From Strigamia acuminata (taxonomy: Eukaryota > Arthropoda > Chilopoda > Geophilomorpha > Linotaeniidae): 64,000 bases of DNA. Below are positions 31,601 through 40,448 of the stretch, piece by piece. Each line of letters opens with the position of its first letter. Within the stretch, counting starts at the first letter, position 1. The notes beneath the pieces were generated by a model. That model searched no databases. It was given only the letters and a program-made list of their open reading frames with translations, and was not told where the DNA came from. Location: positions 64,303,369 through 64,367,368 of the forward strand of contig OX442314.1 in assembly GCA_949358305.1 (NCBI GenBank). The letters are read 5' to 3'. The position numbers and the translations under genes were made by a program.

Positions 31601-33305
31601 CAATCCCACTTGCGTTAAAATGGCCCATTCTGGAGTGCCAAATGTCCATTGGCTGTGGTTTCACTTTGATCTTTTCGATTTTTCCCCCATTCGAATTATT
31701 TTGCCCGTTAGTATCATTTAAATCGCTTTTCTTAAGATTTGACGCATTTACTAGCGCATTTACGCTCACTTGCTGCTTCGCTGCAGTCTGCACTGCGCCA
31801 CTCAATGTGTTTAGTAATGCTGCCTTAAAATCTACTGTTTTTAGTAAAGGATTAATGACACTTTCACTTTTTACAACATTTTTGACCGAATTTCCACCCA
31901 CCGCTGCACTCTGTTGCGCAGAAGGTGCAGTTGTGTTCACAATATTGGCCTCTATTTTGCAGTTAACTTTGTACATCCGATCATTAGTTTTATCTGCAAC
32001 AAGGAAAGGCTCACCAATTCGGTCTCTAAACATGGTCAACTTTCCATTTTTGATAAAAGTTGTGAAACCAGCTTCATCTGTCCGGCCCAGCGATAAGAGA
32101 TTTTTCTTAAAATTTGGCGCAAAATACACATTTTGCAGTGTGATTTCCCTACATCTGCCTGCATAACAAGATGTAATCAACACGTTTCCAATGCCCTCGA
32201 TTTTAGACTTCCCTTCCCCCTGCTGGACACTATAGCCGGACAGTGGCTTGAAGGTCACGAACCAACTTCTATTAAATGAAAAGTGATCTGTCGCACCGGT
32301 ATCTATGTACCAGTGCGGATCAAAGTCGCAATGTGACATCAAAGACAATGGTGGTGACAAGGTGACTTCCTCTTCAGTTTGGTGAACTGCCGCTGAAAAC
32401 ATTGTCAAGGGCTCATCAAAAATGTCAACTTGTCCCAAATTGGCCTTTTTGGTCTTTCCACCACGGCCACGTCCTCGTGCAGTGCCTTTTGCTAGCTGTG
32501 CAGAGGTGCCACCTCGTTGGCTTTGCATATTCGCTTGTTGTTTGGGCGGTGACGGGCATTCTCTCGCGAAGTGACCAGTGCCGCCACAGGAAAAACAAGT
32601 CCGAGGTGTAAATGGCTGATTTCCGCCTTTTCCGCGTTGGAATCGCCCTTTTCCAAAGAACGCGCCTGCATTATCAGTGGAATCCTGTGTACGCATACCA
32701 TAGGAGTCTGAAGCTTCAAATAAACGATTATACTCTCCTAATAATCGGTCTTTCACTTTTGCAGGGGTGAAGTCCAAATCCTCCCAGTGATACATTATTT
32801 GTTTTATAGTCTCATAAGTTGTAGGGAGGAAATCCATGTATTGGAATGCAATTTCCTCATCCGTCGGTATTACTTTGACATTCGCGAGTTCCGCGACTTT
32901 TCTGTCGACACGGGCCAGAAAACACATCATCTCCTCATTGTCCATTAGATGCATTTGCAGGAACTCGCGCCTCAATCTGCCTTTCCGGGCGCGTGTGGTG
33001 GGCTGGTAAGCATCTCGGATTGCTTCCCACGCTCCTTTAGAAGTATCTTTGGCAACGGCCACGAGCTGTTGCGCTTCTTCGCAACTCAAGCATATCGTGG
33101 ACCATGCTCGCTTCTCACGCACTCTAAAATCCCGTTTCTCTTTGGCTGTGGCGTTGGGACCCGGCGCGGTCTCGTCGCCCGTCACGTGGTCCCACACGCC
33201 TTGCTGGGATAACAACAACTTCGCACCAATCGCCCATTGTGCATAATTTGTCCCATTTAGTTTTTTGATCGACTTATAATCGTCGCATTTCTCCTCCGAC
33301 GCCAT
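28632..33305 (-). CDS. Gag-Pol polyprotein of copia element G (1557 aa)
   Basis: Single intact frame with the same domain order as element A: Gag, zinc knuckle CFSCGGTGHFAREC, protease DTGATDH, integrase HSRMGH/CDAC and D,D,E core (HMDLWGP, KTDNGGEF, MNSVAERAN), linker, RT YVDDIVLF, RNase H YTDASF. It differs from A by scattered substitutions, except a concentrated patch in the linker (about 30690-30770) where the two are unrelated over some 25 residues. No stop or frameshift. Start MASEEKCDD is where similarity to A begins. Confidence 0.95.
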   Translation of the reverse strand: MASEEKCDDYKSIKKLNGTNYAQWAIGAKLLLSQQGVWDHVTGDETAPGPNATAKEKRDFRVREKRAWSTICLSCEEAQQLVAVAKDTSKGAWEAIRDAYQPTTRARKGRLRREFLQMHLMDNEEMMCFLARVDRKVAELANVKVIPTDEEIAFQYMDFLPTTYETIKQIMYHWEDLDFTPAKVKDRLLGEYNRLFEASDSYGMRTQDSTDNAGAFFGKGRFQRGKGGNQPFTPRTCFSCGGTGHFARECPSPPKQQANMQSQRGGTSAQLAKGTARGRGRGGKTKKANLGQVDIFDEPLTMFSAAVHQTEEEVTLSPPLSLMSHCDFDPHWYIDTGATDHFSFNRSWFVTFKPLSGYSVQQGEGKSKIEGIGNVLITSCYAGRCREITLQNVYFAPNFKKNLLSLGRTDEAGFTTFIKNGKLTMFRDRIGEPFLVADKTNDRMYKVNCKIEANIVNTTAPSAQQSAAVGGNSVKNVVKSESVINPLLKTVDFKAALLNTLSGAVQTAAKQQVSVNALVNASNLKKSDLNDTNGQNNSNGGKIEKIKVKPQPMDIWHSRMGHFNASGIAKMEISPDIFGVKLSDKELSPCDACSKAKSTRATFSPIPEISTKGILEVIHMDLWGPQPFKSLGGASYYLIIVDDYSRFMWVEIIKNKGDTFERFKRWQTQVERSTGKKVKCIKTDNGGEFVSKKWDDYAASIGLKCIQTNPYSPEMNSVAERANRTIVGGIRAMLFENNFPKGLWAELAVTVVYLKNRFPHASLSGKTPYNLFHNKKMSLRHLRCIGSKVFVHIPSQTRRSKLEERAWPGALVGYAIKTRGYRVWDPKSNQVIASKHVKINENVFWHESVQSNSIPREPDFVAASWDEDSDDEILPAVQQQQVPPVIQQLFQAPKHAIPNPQLVQQAVEPEAVEEIAQAVGGIEEEEEQQVEVRLPNPTLTPPPVRRNPPRGVKLKGDTVKQRAAAPEKLKILDMTQWQRRETVRQSGETAGQVDVIYITPLGDRIRSRIDVVRWCKEENYQYDGGCFDFKATDETVGFAGHASVEPDTFEEAMSNPNKSDWQDAMDDEINIFNDRKVYEEVDKTEGMNLLGTKWIYKIKRDYTGAIKRWRARLVAQGFGQKEGVDFTEIFSPVVNFVLVLIFFCSLVVLQGWRDTHLDIKSAYLYGDLDVPQYINIPKGFRTKENQHKCWRLVKSLYGLHQSGRMWYFKLHERLLEIGFTPVLGLNCVYNYGSDAVLLFYVDDIVLFSRDAFVEQCIIEWIQESFEIVNLGPVTLLLGIHFERKNGDILVHQKSYIAKLVEKYDIDPCHKIKIPVTVGTMIQKVQPGEQINSTFPYRSLVGSLLFIANRTRPDILFSVIVLSQYNETHSNRHVKMLIQVLRYLANTPNYVINLANCKNNNLTVYTDASFALDQDSRRSFGGHIVYLGGVPISWNCRKQSMTSLSIMESEFLAVVDGVREVIWLERLYEADIILCFNRNVPCVYADSMPAINYAKNKIENRANKHIDVKLHFLRDWYEKGVFSIKHVPGELNIADLMTKWLPRPRLCQLCEHIFVAVK

Positions 33306-34399
33306 ATCTAGTCGATTCGTCGCGAAGATTACACTTTATCACTAAATAAATCGTCGCACACACCAAATGAAGCACAAAACACACTCTTTACGCTTTTATA
33401 AATGGCGTAAACCCCCAAAAGGTTTAGGCGAAAAATTATACAGTCTCCCTTGGACAAATCTCACTAAGTGAGATGCAAAACTTTACGTAGTATCTCCCGA
33501 GTTCCGACCGGACTCCTAGGACCGCGGGACACTCGGTGGCCAGAGAAAGCCTACGCAAAAATACAATTCCACTACGCGACTGCGTAAAGGGTGGAAAGGA
33601 TACTACAAGACCCCCAAACAAAACCTTAAACTTATTAACAATGAATTTCGACAACTTAAAACTAAATAATAGTTGGCAAGGTGAAAATCCGTTGTTTTGC
33701 GGGTTGGTTTGCGTCGCAAAAATTCCCTCGTTGATCCCACGTCGTGAAATCGATGCACGTCGACTCAACGTGCTCGTCCGCACCTTCGTAGGATGTGCTC
33801 CGTGCACAAAACCTCGGGAAAATGCCAGCGCGTACGTTTAACCCGCTAACTGGTCTTCTAGGTGCTCAAATAGCTGATGCCTGTGTGCAAATTTATGCCC
33901 ACACAGGTCCTTACGTTGAAAATTATTCTCACACGTCGTTTTTCGTCTGCTTTGACGAAAAATCCGGACGCCGTCGAAAAATCGATTCGCACGATGACTT
34001 CCGTGTTGATTTTCAACGAAAAACGGTCCAAAAATTACGTCGTTTCGACGTATTCTTTGTTGAATCGTGATGAGAGCGTGTGTCGATCCGTACACACGAT
34101 TCTCTGCTGGCTTCACGGCCGTACGCGATGAAGTAAAAAAAAATGGCGCCGCAGAAGAAAAATCTTCTTTATATCGGCAAATGTGCTTATTTCGCACGAA
34201 AAAACGACAATTCTCACACTGTTTTGTTCCAAATTCGTTGGCGAATTGCCCGCACACGTTGTCAAAGCTCGTCCGCTTTGCTAAAATCCCGAAAACGGCG
34301 ATACGTCTCTGCGACGATACCGACGAAGTCGCGATGTCCGTTCCTTCACAAAAATCGCCGCCAATTCATCACAAACGGTTGGCCGCGTCGTCAACCACC
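33306..34399 (-). other. Untranslated leader of element G
   Basis: No supported gene. Carries the hairpin ATCTCAC-TTA-GTGAGAT (33458-33474) 153 nt before the gag start and a GGACCGCGGGACACTCGG segment like the other leaders. Little similarity to the leader of element A despite the shared coding region. Confidence 0.6.
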
Positions 34400-34410
34400 C
34401 TCTGCTACCA
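34400..34410 (-). other. Primer-binding site of element G (tRNA-iMet)
   Basis: Minus-strand TGGTAGCAGAG, two bases from the LTR. Confidence 0.9.
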
Positions 34411-34412
34411 AA

Positions 34413-34877
34413 TGATGAGATTGTAGGCGCCGGACATCAGGAAAATAGAGCTGAGACATGATTTAATGGGTGCGGGAACTCGCATTGCGCGACCGCCATC
34501 TTTAATCGTCACGAACCACAGTAAAAACGACTGCTTTGAGGCTAGCCGCCCTCAAAGTATGAATACAAGCTTACAATAGAACAAATCATTGTTAGCAAGC
34601 AATGATTTGTCCTTTACATGATAAACAATAAGGGAGGAGCAAATAAGCGATAAACAACTCAAAAGCAATGGAAAAACTAAACGAATATTGCTCATTTGAG
34701 CGGACGACGAGAAGGCACATCTTTACAAGTAAATAAACTAGTTGCGGCACATAACAAGCAGGGTAAAAATCAGGATCAACTAGTTTAACTAAGTCACAGC
34801 AAAGTAAAGACATGCACGTTGCATTTAGCCATAAATATGCAACTAATAAATCTCAAACAGTTGGGCATATCCCAACA
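34413..34877 (-). repeat. 5' LTR of element G
   Basis: 465 bp, identical by eye to the 3' LTR; hairpin at 34578-34613. Confidence 0.93.
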
Positions 34878-34882
34878 TTTAT

Positions 34883-35290
34883 CACTTATAGGTGCCTGGC
34901 GATCGACAACGAGCGGACGATTAAAGTTTAAATTTCGGATCTTGGAACCGGTTCCGCGGTTCGTATTACAATGATTAACGAGATTATCTTCGTAGCAACC
35001 GACTGGAACAAAAGTTTCGTAAAATATCCGCCGTTTCATATTTTAATTTTACCTTCCAGAGTTGACGTCCCGTCGGAGTCGACGCGAGTTCTAATCACCG
35101 CGTCCGCTGCATTTTGCGAAAGCCTTCAGACCGAGAGCAGAGCGAGGGGCCGTCGTCGCTCGGTCGAGCGGCACAGTACCCACCGAGTGGCGCGGTGCCC
35201 GAGTTCTTCTGACGCCAGTGCCTATATGTGTCACACTTGCACGCCCCTCTCGGTCTCAGACTGGCCTTCTGGTCAGTCACAATAACAAAT
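34883..35290 (+). repeat. Hairpin repeat X, dispersed copy 7
   Basis: Continuation of the module cut by G, then TTAACGAGATTATCTTCG and a hairpin at 35259-35278. The hairpin has GGTCAGTC on the 3' arm: the T-G pair of other copies is a T-A here, and the loop is TTCT. The tail is reduced to CACAATAACAAATC. Confidence 0.7.
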
Positions 35291-35640
35291 CAAAAATAAG
35301 CTACACAGCCAGTGGCGAAAACAATGCGAGGGGGACGACGTTCGACCGAATCTCTGGCAATGGCTTCCTAATCCCATCCGAATCCCATGAATCTTTCGAA
35401 TCTTTCGAATCCCAAACCGATGTGTGCTTCTCTCGTGGATGCGCGCGAAGAAACGAAGAGGAAAAGAGAAAACGCAGAGAAGAGAATGGGAAAGAATCCC
35501 TCTCTCTCTCTTTATTTATTTATTTATTTATTTATTTTTTATTTCTTTATTTTTTTTTTTTTATTTCTTTATTTATTTATTTATTTTTTTTCTTAATTTC
35601 TAATTTGTGTCACCGAGTGTCGCGTCGTATTCTCGCGTCT
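35291..35640. other. Intergenic sequence upstream of thymidine kinase
   Basis: Contains a triple AATCTTTCGA-like microrepeat near 35388-35412, a (CT)n run near 35500 and long (TTTA)n/T-rich tracts 35510-35595. An open frame through it has no recognisable domain. Confidence 0.5.
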
Positions 35641-35740
35641 TTGCAGCGAGCGACGGGCTAAAGCTTTCCTACCATACCGCGCTTTGCTTCGCGCACTTGT
35701 ACGCATTGGTTCATTCGCTATATCGAGTTTCGTTTGCACG

Positions 35741-36016
35741 GTAAGCAAACCTAGTCAATTTTCAAAATAGAAAAAGGGGAAGAATCTCCAACAATTTGAC
35801 CGACTCGTCAATTAAACCGACCGACCAACTAACTAAATGAACCAGAACGGGTCGATGCGCGAGCACGGGCGGGAATCCCCGTGGTTACACCACTATCACC
35901 GCCATTTTGTTCTCGATCTCTATCCAATTTTAGTTTTGCAGTCGGACTCACGATTTTGTCAGTTTTTCGTTTTTCATTTATTCGTTTAAATTCTTTCTCT
36001 TTTTCCTCGATGGTAG
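35741..36016 (+). other. Probable 5' UTR intron of thymidine kinase
   Basis: Donor CACG|GTAAGC at 35741 and a pyrimidine-rich acceptor ...TTTTTCCTCGATGGTAG ending at 36016, 15 bp before the ATG. Confidence 0.45.
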
Positions 36017-36031
36017 ACGCAACAAGACGAG

Positions 36032-36589
36032 ATGTCGACGTCGGCCATCGAGGATCGACCACGAGGCAATATCCAGTTAATAGTGGGCCCGATGTTTGCA
36101 GGGAAAACAACTGAACTCTTGAGGCGCCTAGAAGGAGAAGAAGCGTTGTTATTGAAGCCCAAAATCGACAACCGCCACATTCCCGGAGAAATCGTCGCTC
36201 GTGACGGAAAATCGAGAGCGGCGCGCGCCGTCGAAAACCTCGCGGAAGCCCGAAGACAATCCGAAAATTTCGGGATTATCGGGATTGACGAGGGCCAGTT
36301 TTTCGAGGACTTGGTACAATTCTGTCAAGAAATGGCAGAGAAAGGAAAGACTGTGGTAATCGCGGCCCTCGATGGGGATTTCAAGTTGAACCCGTTCGGT
36401 CAAGTCTGCGATTTGCTCCCGAAATCAGAGCACATCGTGAAGCTGAAGGCAACGTGCTACCGGTGTCGAGGGGAAGCCGCGTTCACGAAGCGGACGTCGG
36501 GCGAAGAAGACGTCGTGGTGATAGGCGGTGCCGAAAAATACGCCCCCACGTGTCGCGCGTGTTTCGCAAATTGTTCACCAATCGGCTAA
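36032..36589 (+). CDS. TK1: Thymidine kinase, type II (TK1-like), 185 aa
   Basis: ATP-dependent phosphorylation of thymidine to dTMP in the pyrimidine salvage pathway, normally cytosolic and tetrameric. Seen: P-loop GPMFAGKTT (19-27); DEGQFF (86-91) with the catalytic Glu at 87; LDGDF (113-117); a zinc site of CYRC (142-145) and CRAC (174-177); and the substrate-binding lasso with VVIGGAEKYAP between the Cys pairs. The coding region is intronless. It ends eight residues after the last zinc Cys. The C-terminal tail that carries the KEN degradation box in vertebrate TK1 is therefore missing. Start chosen at the first in-frame ATG; the conserved domain begins ten residues later. It converges with the gene at 36932-37685. 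This is the only gene here with a clear enzymatic role. Confidence 0.93.
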   Translation: MSTSAIEDRPRGNIQLIVGPMFAGKTTELLRRLEGEEALLLKPKIDNRHIPGEIVARDGKSRAARAVENLAEARRQSENFGIIGIDEGQFFEDLVQFCQEMAEKGKTVVIAALDGDFKLNPFGQVCDLLPKSEHIVKLKATCYRCRGEAAFTKRTSGEEDVVVIGGAEKYAPTCRACFANCSPIG

Positions 36590-36655
36590 CAAACCGGTCG
36601 TATCGTTTTTAACACCGATAGATTCATTCGAATTATTTTTTTTTTTTTGCGATCA

Positions 36656-36661
36656 AATAAA
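36656..36661 (+). terminator. Poly(A) signal of thymidine kinase
   Basis: AATAAA 67 bp after the stop codon. Confidence 0.6.
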
Positions 36662-36823
36662 CTCAATCAATCGTGGCCACTTATCTCGAATTCAATTTTA
36701 ATTTAAATTATAAACTACAAATGAACAAAATACAATAAAAAATGAAAAATTACGCCGATGGCGCTACGTTCGATAACGATGTCCCACTAAGAGGAAGAAA
36801 AAAAAATATATATACATATTTAT

Positions 36824-36916
36824 CAAACAAACAAACAAACAAACAAACAAACAAACAAACAAACAAACAAACAAACAAACAAACAAACAAACAAACAAAC
36901 AAACAAACAAACAAAA
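36824..36916. repeat. (CAAA)n microsatellite
   Basis: About 23 uninterrupted CAAA units; the Lys/Gln/Thr/Asn frame through it is not a gene. Confidence 0.97.
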
Positions 36917-36931
36917 AGATATAAAGAACAA

Positions 36932-37193
36932 TTAATTAACTAACTGGACAGGTAGATATATCTTGACGAACTGGTGGCGGTCGTGGGTGACTGGTGACTG
37001 GTAACTGGTGACGAATGGGTTGCAACGACCAAACTCGTAGCAAGTTGTGCAGAATTGATACACATAGTTTCTGGTGGATCTTGGGATATCCGACCACCCA
37101 TGCGTCGGCGGTGTCGGGCGATCCCGCGCGAGGCGCGTGTCGCATTGGAAATTATTCGCACACTTAGGTGGCAACCATGGTAAGTTACTATGA

Positions 37194-37230
<37 letters not shown>

Positions 37231-37685
37231 AAATGATTAATTGAACCGCGACCGACAAATCGACCATAAATTGCTTTACTCACTCTGGCACATAGCGCCT
37301 CGGCCCGAAGAATATGTTATTACCAAATTCCCCGGGCCGCACATAGATGGTCTGCGGCGACCTCGTCGAAGGTGGCGATCGCGACGAACCCCTTAAAAAT
37401 AAAATAGAAATAAAATAAAATAAAATAAAAAGTGTCAAATAAATAAAACCAATCGATCGACCAATCACTCTCACCTTGTGCCCGGGCGCATTTCACCCCA
37501 AACGATGGGATTATTCACGTTCTTTTTCCCAAATGACAATCGCGATGGGCCCCTTAAAAATAAAATAAAAATGAAATGAAATAAAATAAAATGTGTCGAA
37601 TAAATAAAACCAATCGATCGACCAACCACTCTCACCTCGTGCCCGGGCGCACTTCACCCCAGATGACGTTCTTTCCGTTCTCCAT
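36932..37685 (-). CDS. Four-exon gene with duplicated exon-intron unit (163 aa)
   Basis: Minus strand exons 37685-37636, 37552-37475, 37391-37284 and 37187-36932; introns of 83, 83 and 96 nt, all GT-AG (GTGAGAG or GTGAGT donors), with a long T tract before ATCATAG at the last acceptor. All junctions are phase 2 and the frame is continuous to TAA. Exons 1 and 2 end in related peptides (VIWGEVRPGT and IVWGEMRPGT) and the introns after them are nearly identical. The third exon adds a Ser/Pro-rich stretch and IYVRPGEFGNNIFFGPRRYV. The last exon has five Cys, including CTTCYEFGRC. No signal peptide. The ATG follows an acceptor (TTTCAG|ATG) directly, so a further upstream exon is possible. I do not recognise the family. 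Confidence 0.7.
37190..37233. repeat. A-rich tract in last intron
   Basis: Two A runs separated by one G; on the minus strand this is the polypyrimidine tract of the last acceptor of the four-exon gene. Confidence 0.8.
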
Positions 37686-38260
37686 CTGAAATGTAAAAAT
37701 TAGATTACCGTAAATTAAATACAAACGAGAATTGAACAGCAAAACACAATCAATGAAAAGGAAAGAAAAGGTGAATAAAACCACAGATCAATCAAACAAT
37801 GATAAACCGAATTATTCTCTTTTCATTTCTGGCAAGCGAGAATATGGCGACGAATTCCGCGCCTCTCCACGCTTCCACTCGTTTAGACACAAGCGGACGA
37901 ATGGTCGGATTGTTGAAACAATTGTTGTCGTTGTCAATTGGTTGATTGGTAGATAGATAGATAGATAGATAGATAGATTGATAAATAGATAAACGGCATG
38001 TATAAATGGACAGGTATATAGTAAACTAGTAAATACTTTCAACTTGCTCAGCAGCGAAGCACGTGGCGCGGAATCAGCGGTCAGGTATGGCGGATTTCGA
38101 TAACGACGCTTGGTGATCGGAGTTACAAAAAAATAAAAATTTGATAGCATCGTGAAACAAATAGATGAATAAACAAATAAACATAAATATATAAATAAAC
38201 AAATAAATAAATAAATAAAATAGACAAAAATAAACAAACAACGTCGCATCACACGCGGGA
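37686..38260. other. Intergenic sequence with microsatellites
   Basis: (GATA)n at about 37948-37979 and AAATAAACA-type repeats near 38155-38240. Minus-strand frames in it (for example 38074-38310) may include 5' exons of the four-exon gene, but none has a clear donor in the right phase. Confidence 0.45.
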
Positions 38261-38320
38261 TTCCATGGTTGTCGCCAGATGCCGCGTCGAATCACTCGCG
38301 CGCTCGCCATCAGTAGTGTG

Positions 38321-38664
38321 TGTTAGGTTGACGTTTTCCTGTTTGTCCTCGCATCCGCGTAGTTTACGTGACAACACACACAACCTGTCATCTGCTCAAA
38401 TGAGCACTTATTGTTTATGTTGTTCTGTTTGTTTTATCCATTAGTTTTGTCTTTCTGTAAAGAACAAGTCAGTGTATTGAAACAATGATTTGTTCTATGA
38501 TTTCATTGTGTTTGAGATCGAGGGCGATTAGCCTCGAACCAGGTTTTTATGTAACACACTTACTTTTGTAATAAAAGATGGCGGACGCGTGTCCGATTTA
38601 TCCGCCCAGCCAAAATGATGTTTCCGAGTTATTTCGACAGCGCACAGGCCATTGCAACTCTTCA
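38321..38664 (+). repeat. 5' LTR of element H
   Basis: TGTTAGG...CTCTTCA. Hairpin 38461-38474 with 38483-38496, GCTC-AAAT-GAGC, TAGCCTCGAA, AATAAA (38570-38575) then ATGGCGG. Confidence 0.93.
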
Positions 38665-38667
38665 AAG

Positions 38668-38678
38668 TGGTAGCAGAG
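38668..38678 (+). other. Primer-binding site of element H (tRNA-iMet)
   Basis: TGGTAGCAGAG three bases after the LTR. Confidence 0.9.
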
Positions 38679-39772
38679 GGTAAAAACGATCTGGCAACGA
38701 CGTTTTTGAAGAAGAAACGGCCATTTTGCGACTACGAGAAGTCGCCGAGTGTGCGCCCGCCCAGCTCGTCGTAAAAACGAGTTTTTGGTGCGGAAATCAT
38801 CGTGGATTCGTGTGCGGAGTTTACAACGAGGTTCGAGTGTTTTTGTGAACGTTTCCAGCACGGAAAATACGTGTTGTCAACGTCCCGACGTCGTGGGAAA
38901 AAGCGACGATCGGATTTATCGTGTTTCGAGATTTCTGCAAGTGCGTGCGAATCCCGGCGCTTTGTAGGAATTTTCTACAGTGTTGTGTGTCCAACTAGAC
39001 ACACTACTGGATTACCAAGGACGGTAGGAACATTTATTTGTCGATTTTGTGCGAAATAAGCACGTTTGGACGCCATCACGGAAGATTTTCGCGACGGCGG
39101 CCATTTTCTTTTTGGATTTATCGTCGCGAACGACGATTTTCACAGCATACAGAGAAGTCTGTAGCCAACGAGAAGTCCTGCACACGATAAGCGTGTGTGC
39201 AGGCATTGATTACCGTGTTTCGGACCCCGGAGTTCGTTTCACGAAGGCGCGACGGGCGCACCGCCGATTTAAATCGTTTTTTTCCCACATAAGCACGGAA
39301 GTGTGCGTGTGGAAGCACGTCAGCCCATGTCCGTGCACCGATAACGTCAAGCCGACGTTTTACGCATCGTGGGAACCAATTACGGCGCAAGGATCCCGTA
39401 ATTGGCCGTCTTCACATCATAAAGTGTATTTTTCTTTAAAATTTTGTCGTGAAACTCTGTTAGTTTTAAGGTTTTGTTGTGGTCCCCTGTTAGAATCGGT
39501 GCTACCCTACGTCCAGTCGGGCACGTAGCACTGTATTCTTGGCTAGGCTTATCCACGGCCACCCAACCATCCCGCGGGCCCCAGGAGGCGCGAACGGAAG
39601 AGTTGGGGGATTGCTAGTCAAGGTTTTTCAATCTCACTTATTGAGATTCCCCGGGTTGTGTGCATTATTCGCCTTCATTTTTGGGGGAATTCTGCATCCG
39701 TGCGACGAATTTACGTGGTTTGTGTGACTTGTGCTTCGGTTCTTCACTAAATTTCGTCGCAAATTTCCCGAA
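38679..39772 (+). other. Untranslated leader of element H with conserved hairpins
   Basis: Perfect hairpin CCAATTACGG/CCGTAATTGG at 39376-39405, a GTGCTAC/GTAGCAC stem near 39500-39535, and AATCTCA-CTTAT-TGAGATT at 39630-39648. The last 190 nt closely match the leader of C. No supported gene. Confidence 0.65.
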
Positions 39773-39829
39773 ATGGCGTCCTACGACCGCCATGATGATT
39801 ACAAGGACGTGAAAAAGTTGGACGGAACC
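39773..39829 (+). pseudogene. N-terminal 19 codons of element H Gag-Pol
   Basis: MASYDRHDDYKDVKKLDGT, colinear with the start of element C Gag. Cut by element F after GGA ACC; continues in frame at 46655. Confidence 0.9.
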
Positions 39830-40402
39830 TGTGGTGGTATGCTGCAAAAACAGCACAGACTAGGCAGTGGAAACGCTTAAAAATAAGCCAACACGCACGA
39901 TATAGCACGCACGAGACGTGCGGCACGTCGTGTACGCGAATTCGAGCCGGTTCTGGTCGAATTTGCGTGGTGTCTGCACTTATCTACGTGCAGACACAAG
40001 AAACGAATTATTTATAAACAAAATAAACGATTTATTAACCTAAAACTTACGAAAACAGGATTGAAAAGCACAGGAGCACACTTAGCAGTGTGCGTCGCCA
40101 TCTTGGAATAAAAGGGAGTGCGCTCTGGTGACAGAAGCGAGCGACTCACAGGTATAAACAGATAGGCGATGCATGATGCCCAGTGTGTTAAGACACAGTT
40201 AATGCAGGCACCATGCATTTCCCTTACAACATAAAGTAAATATACGGAAATAAACTGGTAACAACCAGTTAAGTAGGAAATAAACACCAAATCATTTGGG
40301 GAAAGAAAATATAACAACCAATGATGTGAAAAAGTTCAGGTAGCGTCATTACGCATCGAAAAAGCGTTAAATAAACGTCCGAAGTGGTTTCAAGGACCAA
40401 CA
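39830..40402 (-). repeat. 3' LTR of element F
   Basis: Element orientation TGTTGGT...CCACCACA. Lacks the 14-bp hairpin of the other families; has a short CTGGT/ACCAG stem. Confidence 0.93.
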
Positions 40403-40415
40403 ATTCCCTCCTTCG
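40403..40415 (-). other. Polypurine tract of element F
   Basis: Minus-strand CGAAGGAGGGAAT before the LTR. Confidence 0.75.
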
Positions 40416-40448
40416 ATGTGCAATGTCGATATTAACAGTTCGATGAAA

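Larger units (their letters stand above)
28150..34877 (-). mobile_element. Full-length Ty1/copia retrotransposon G
   Basis: Complete minus-strand element of 6728 bp with two 465-bp LTRs (identical by eye) and target duplication TTTAT (28145-28149 and 34878-34882). The coding region is almost the same as element A, but LTRs and leader are strongly different. Confidence 0.95.

Noticed and set aside
36742-36924. 60-aa frame with QTNK repeats
   Set aside because: Read-through of the (CAAA)n microsatellite.
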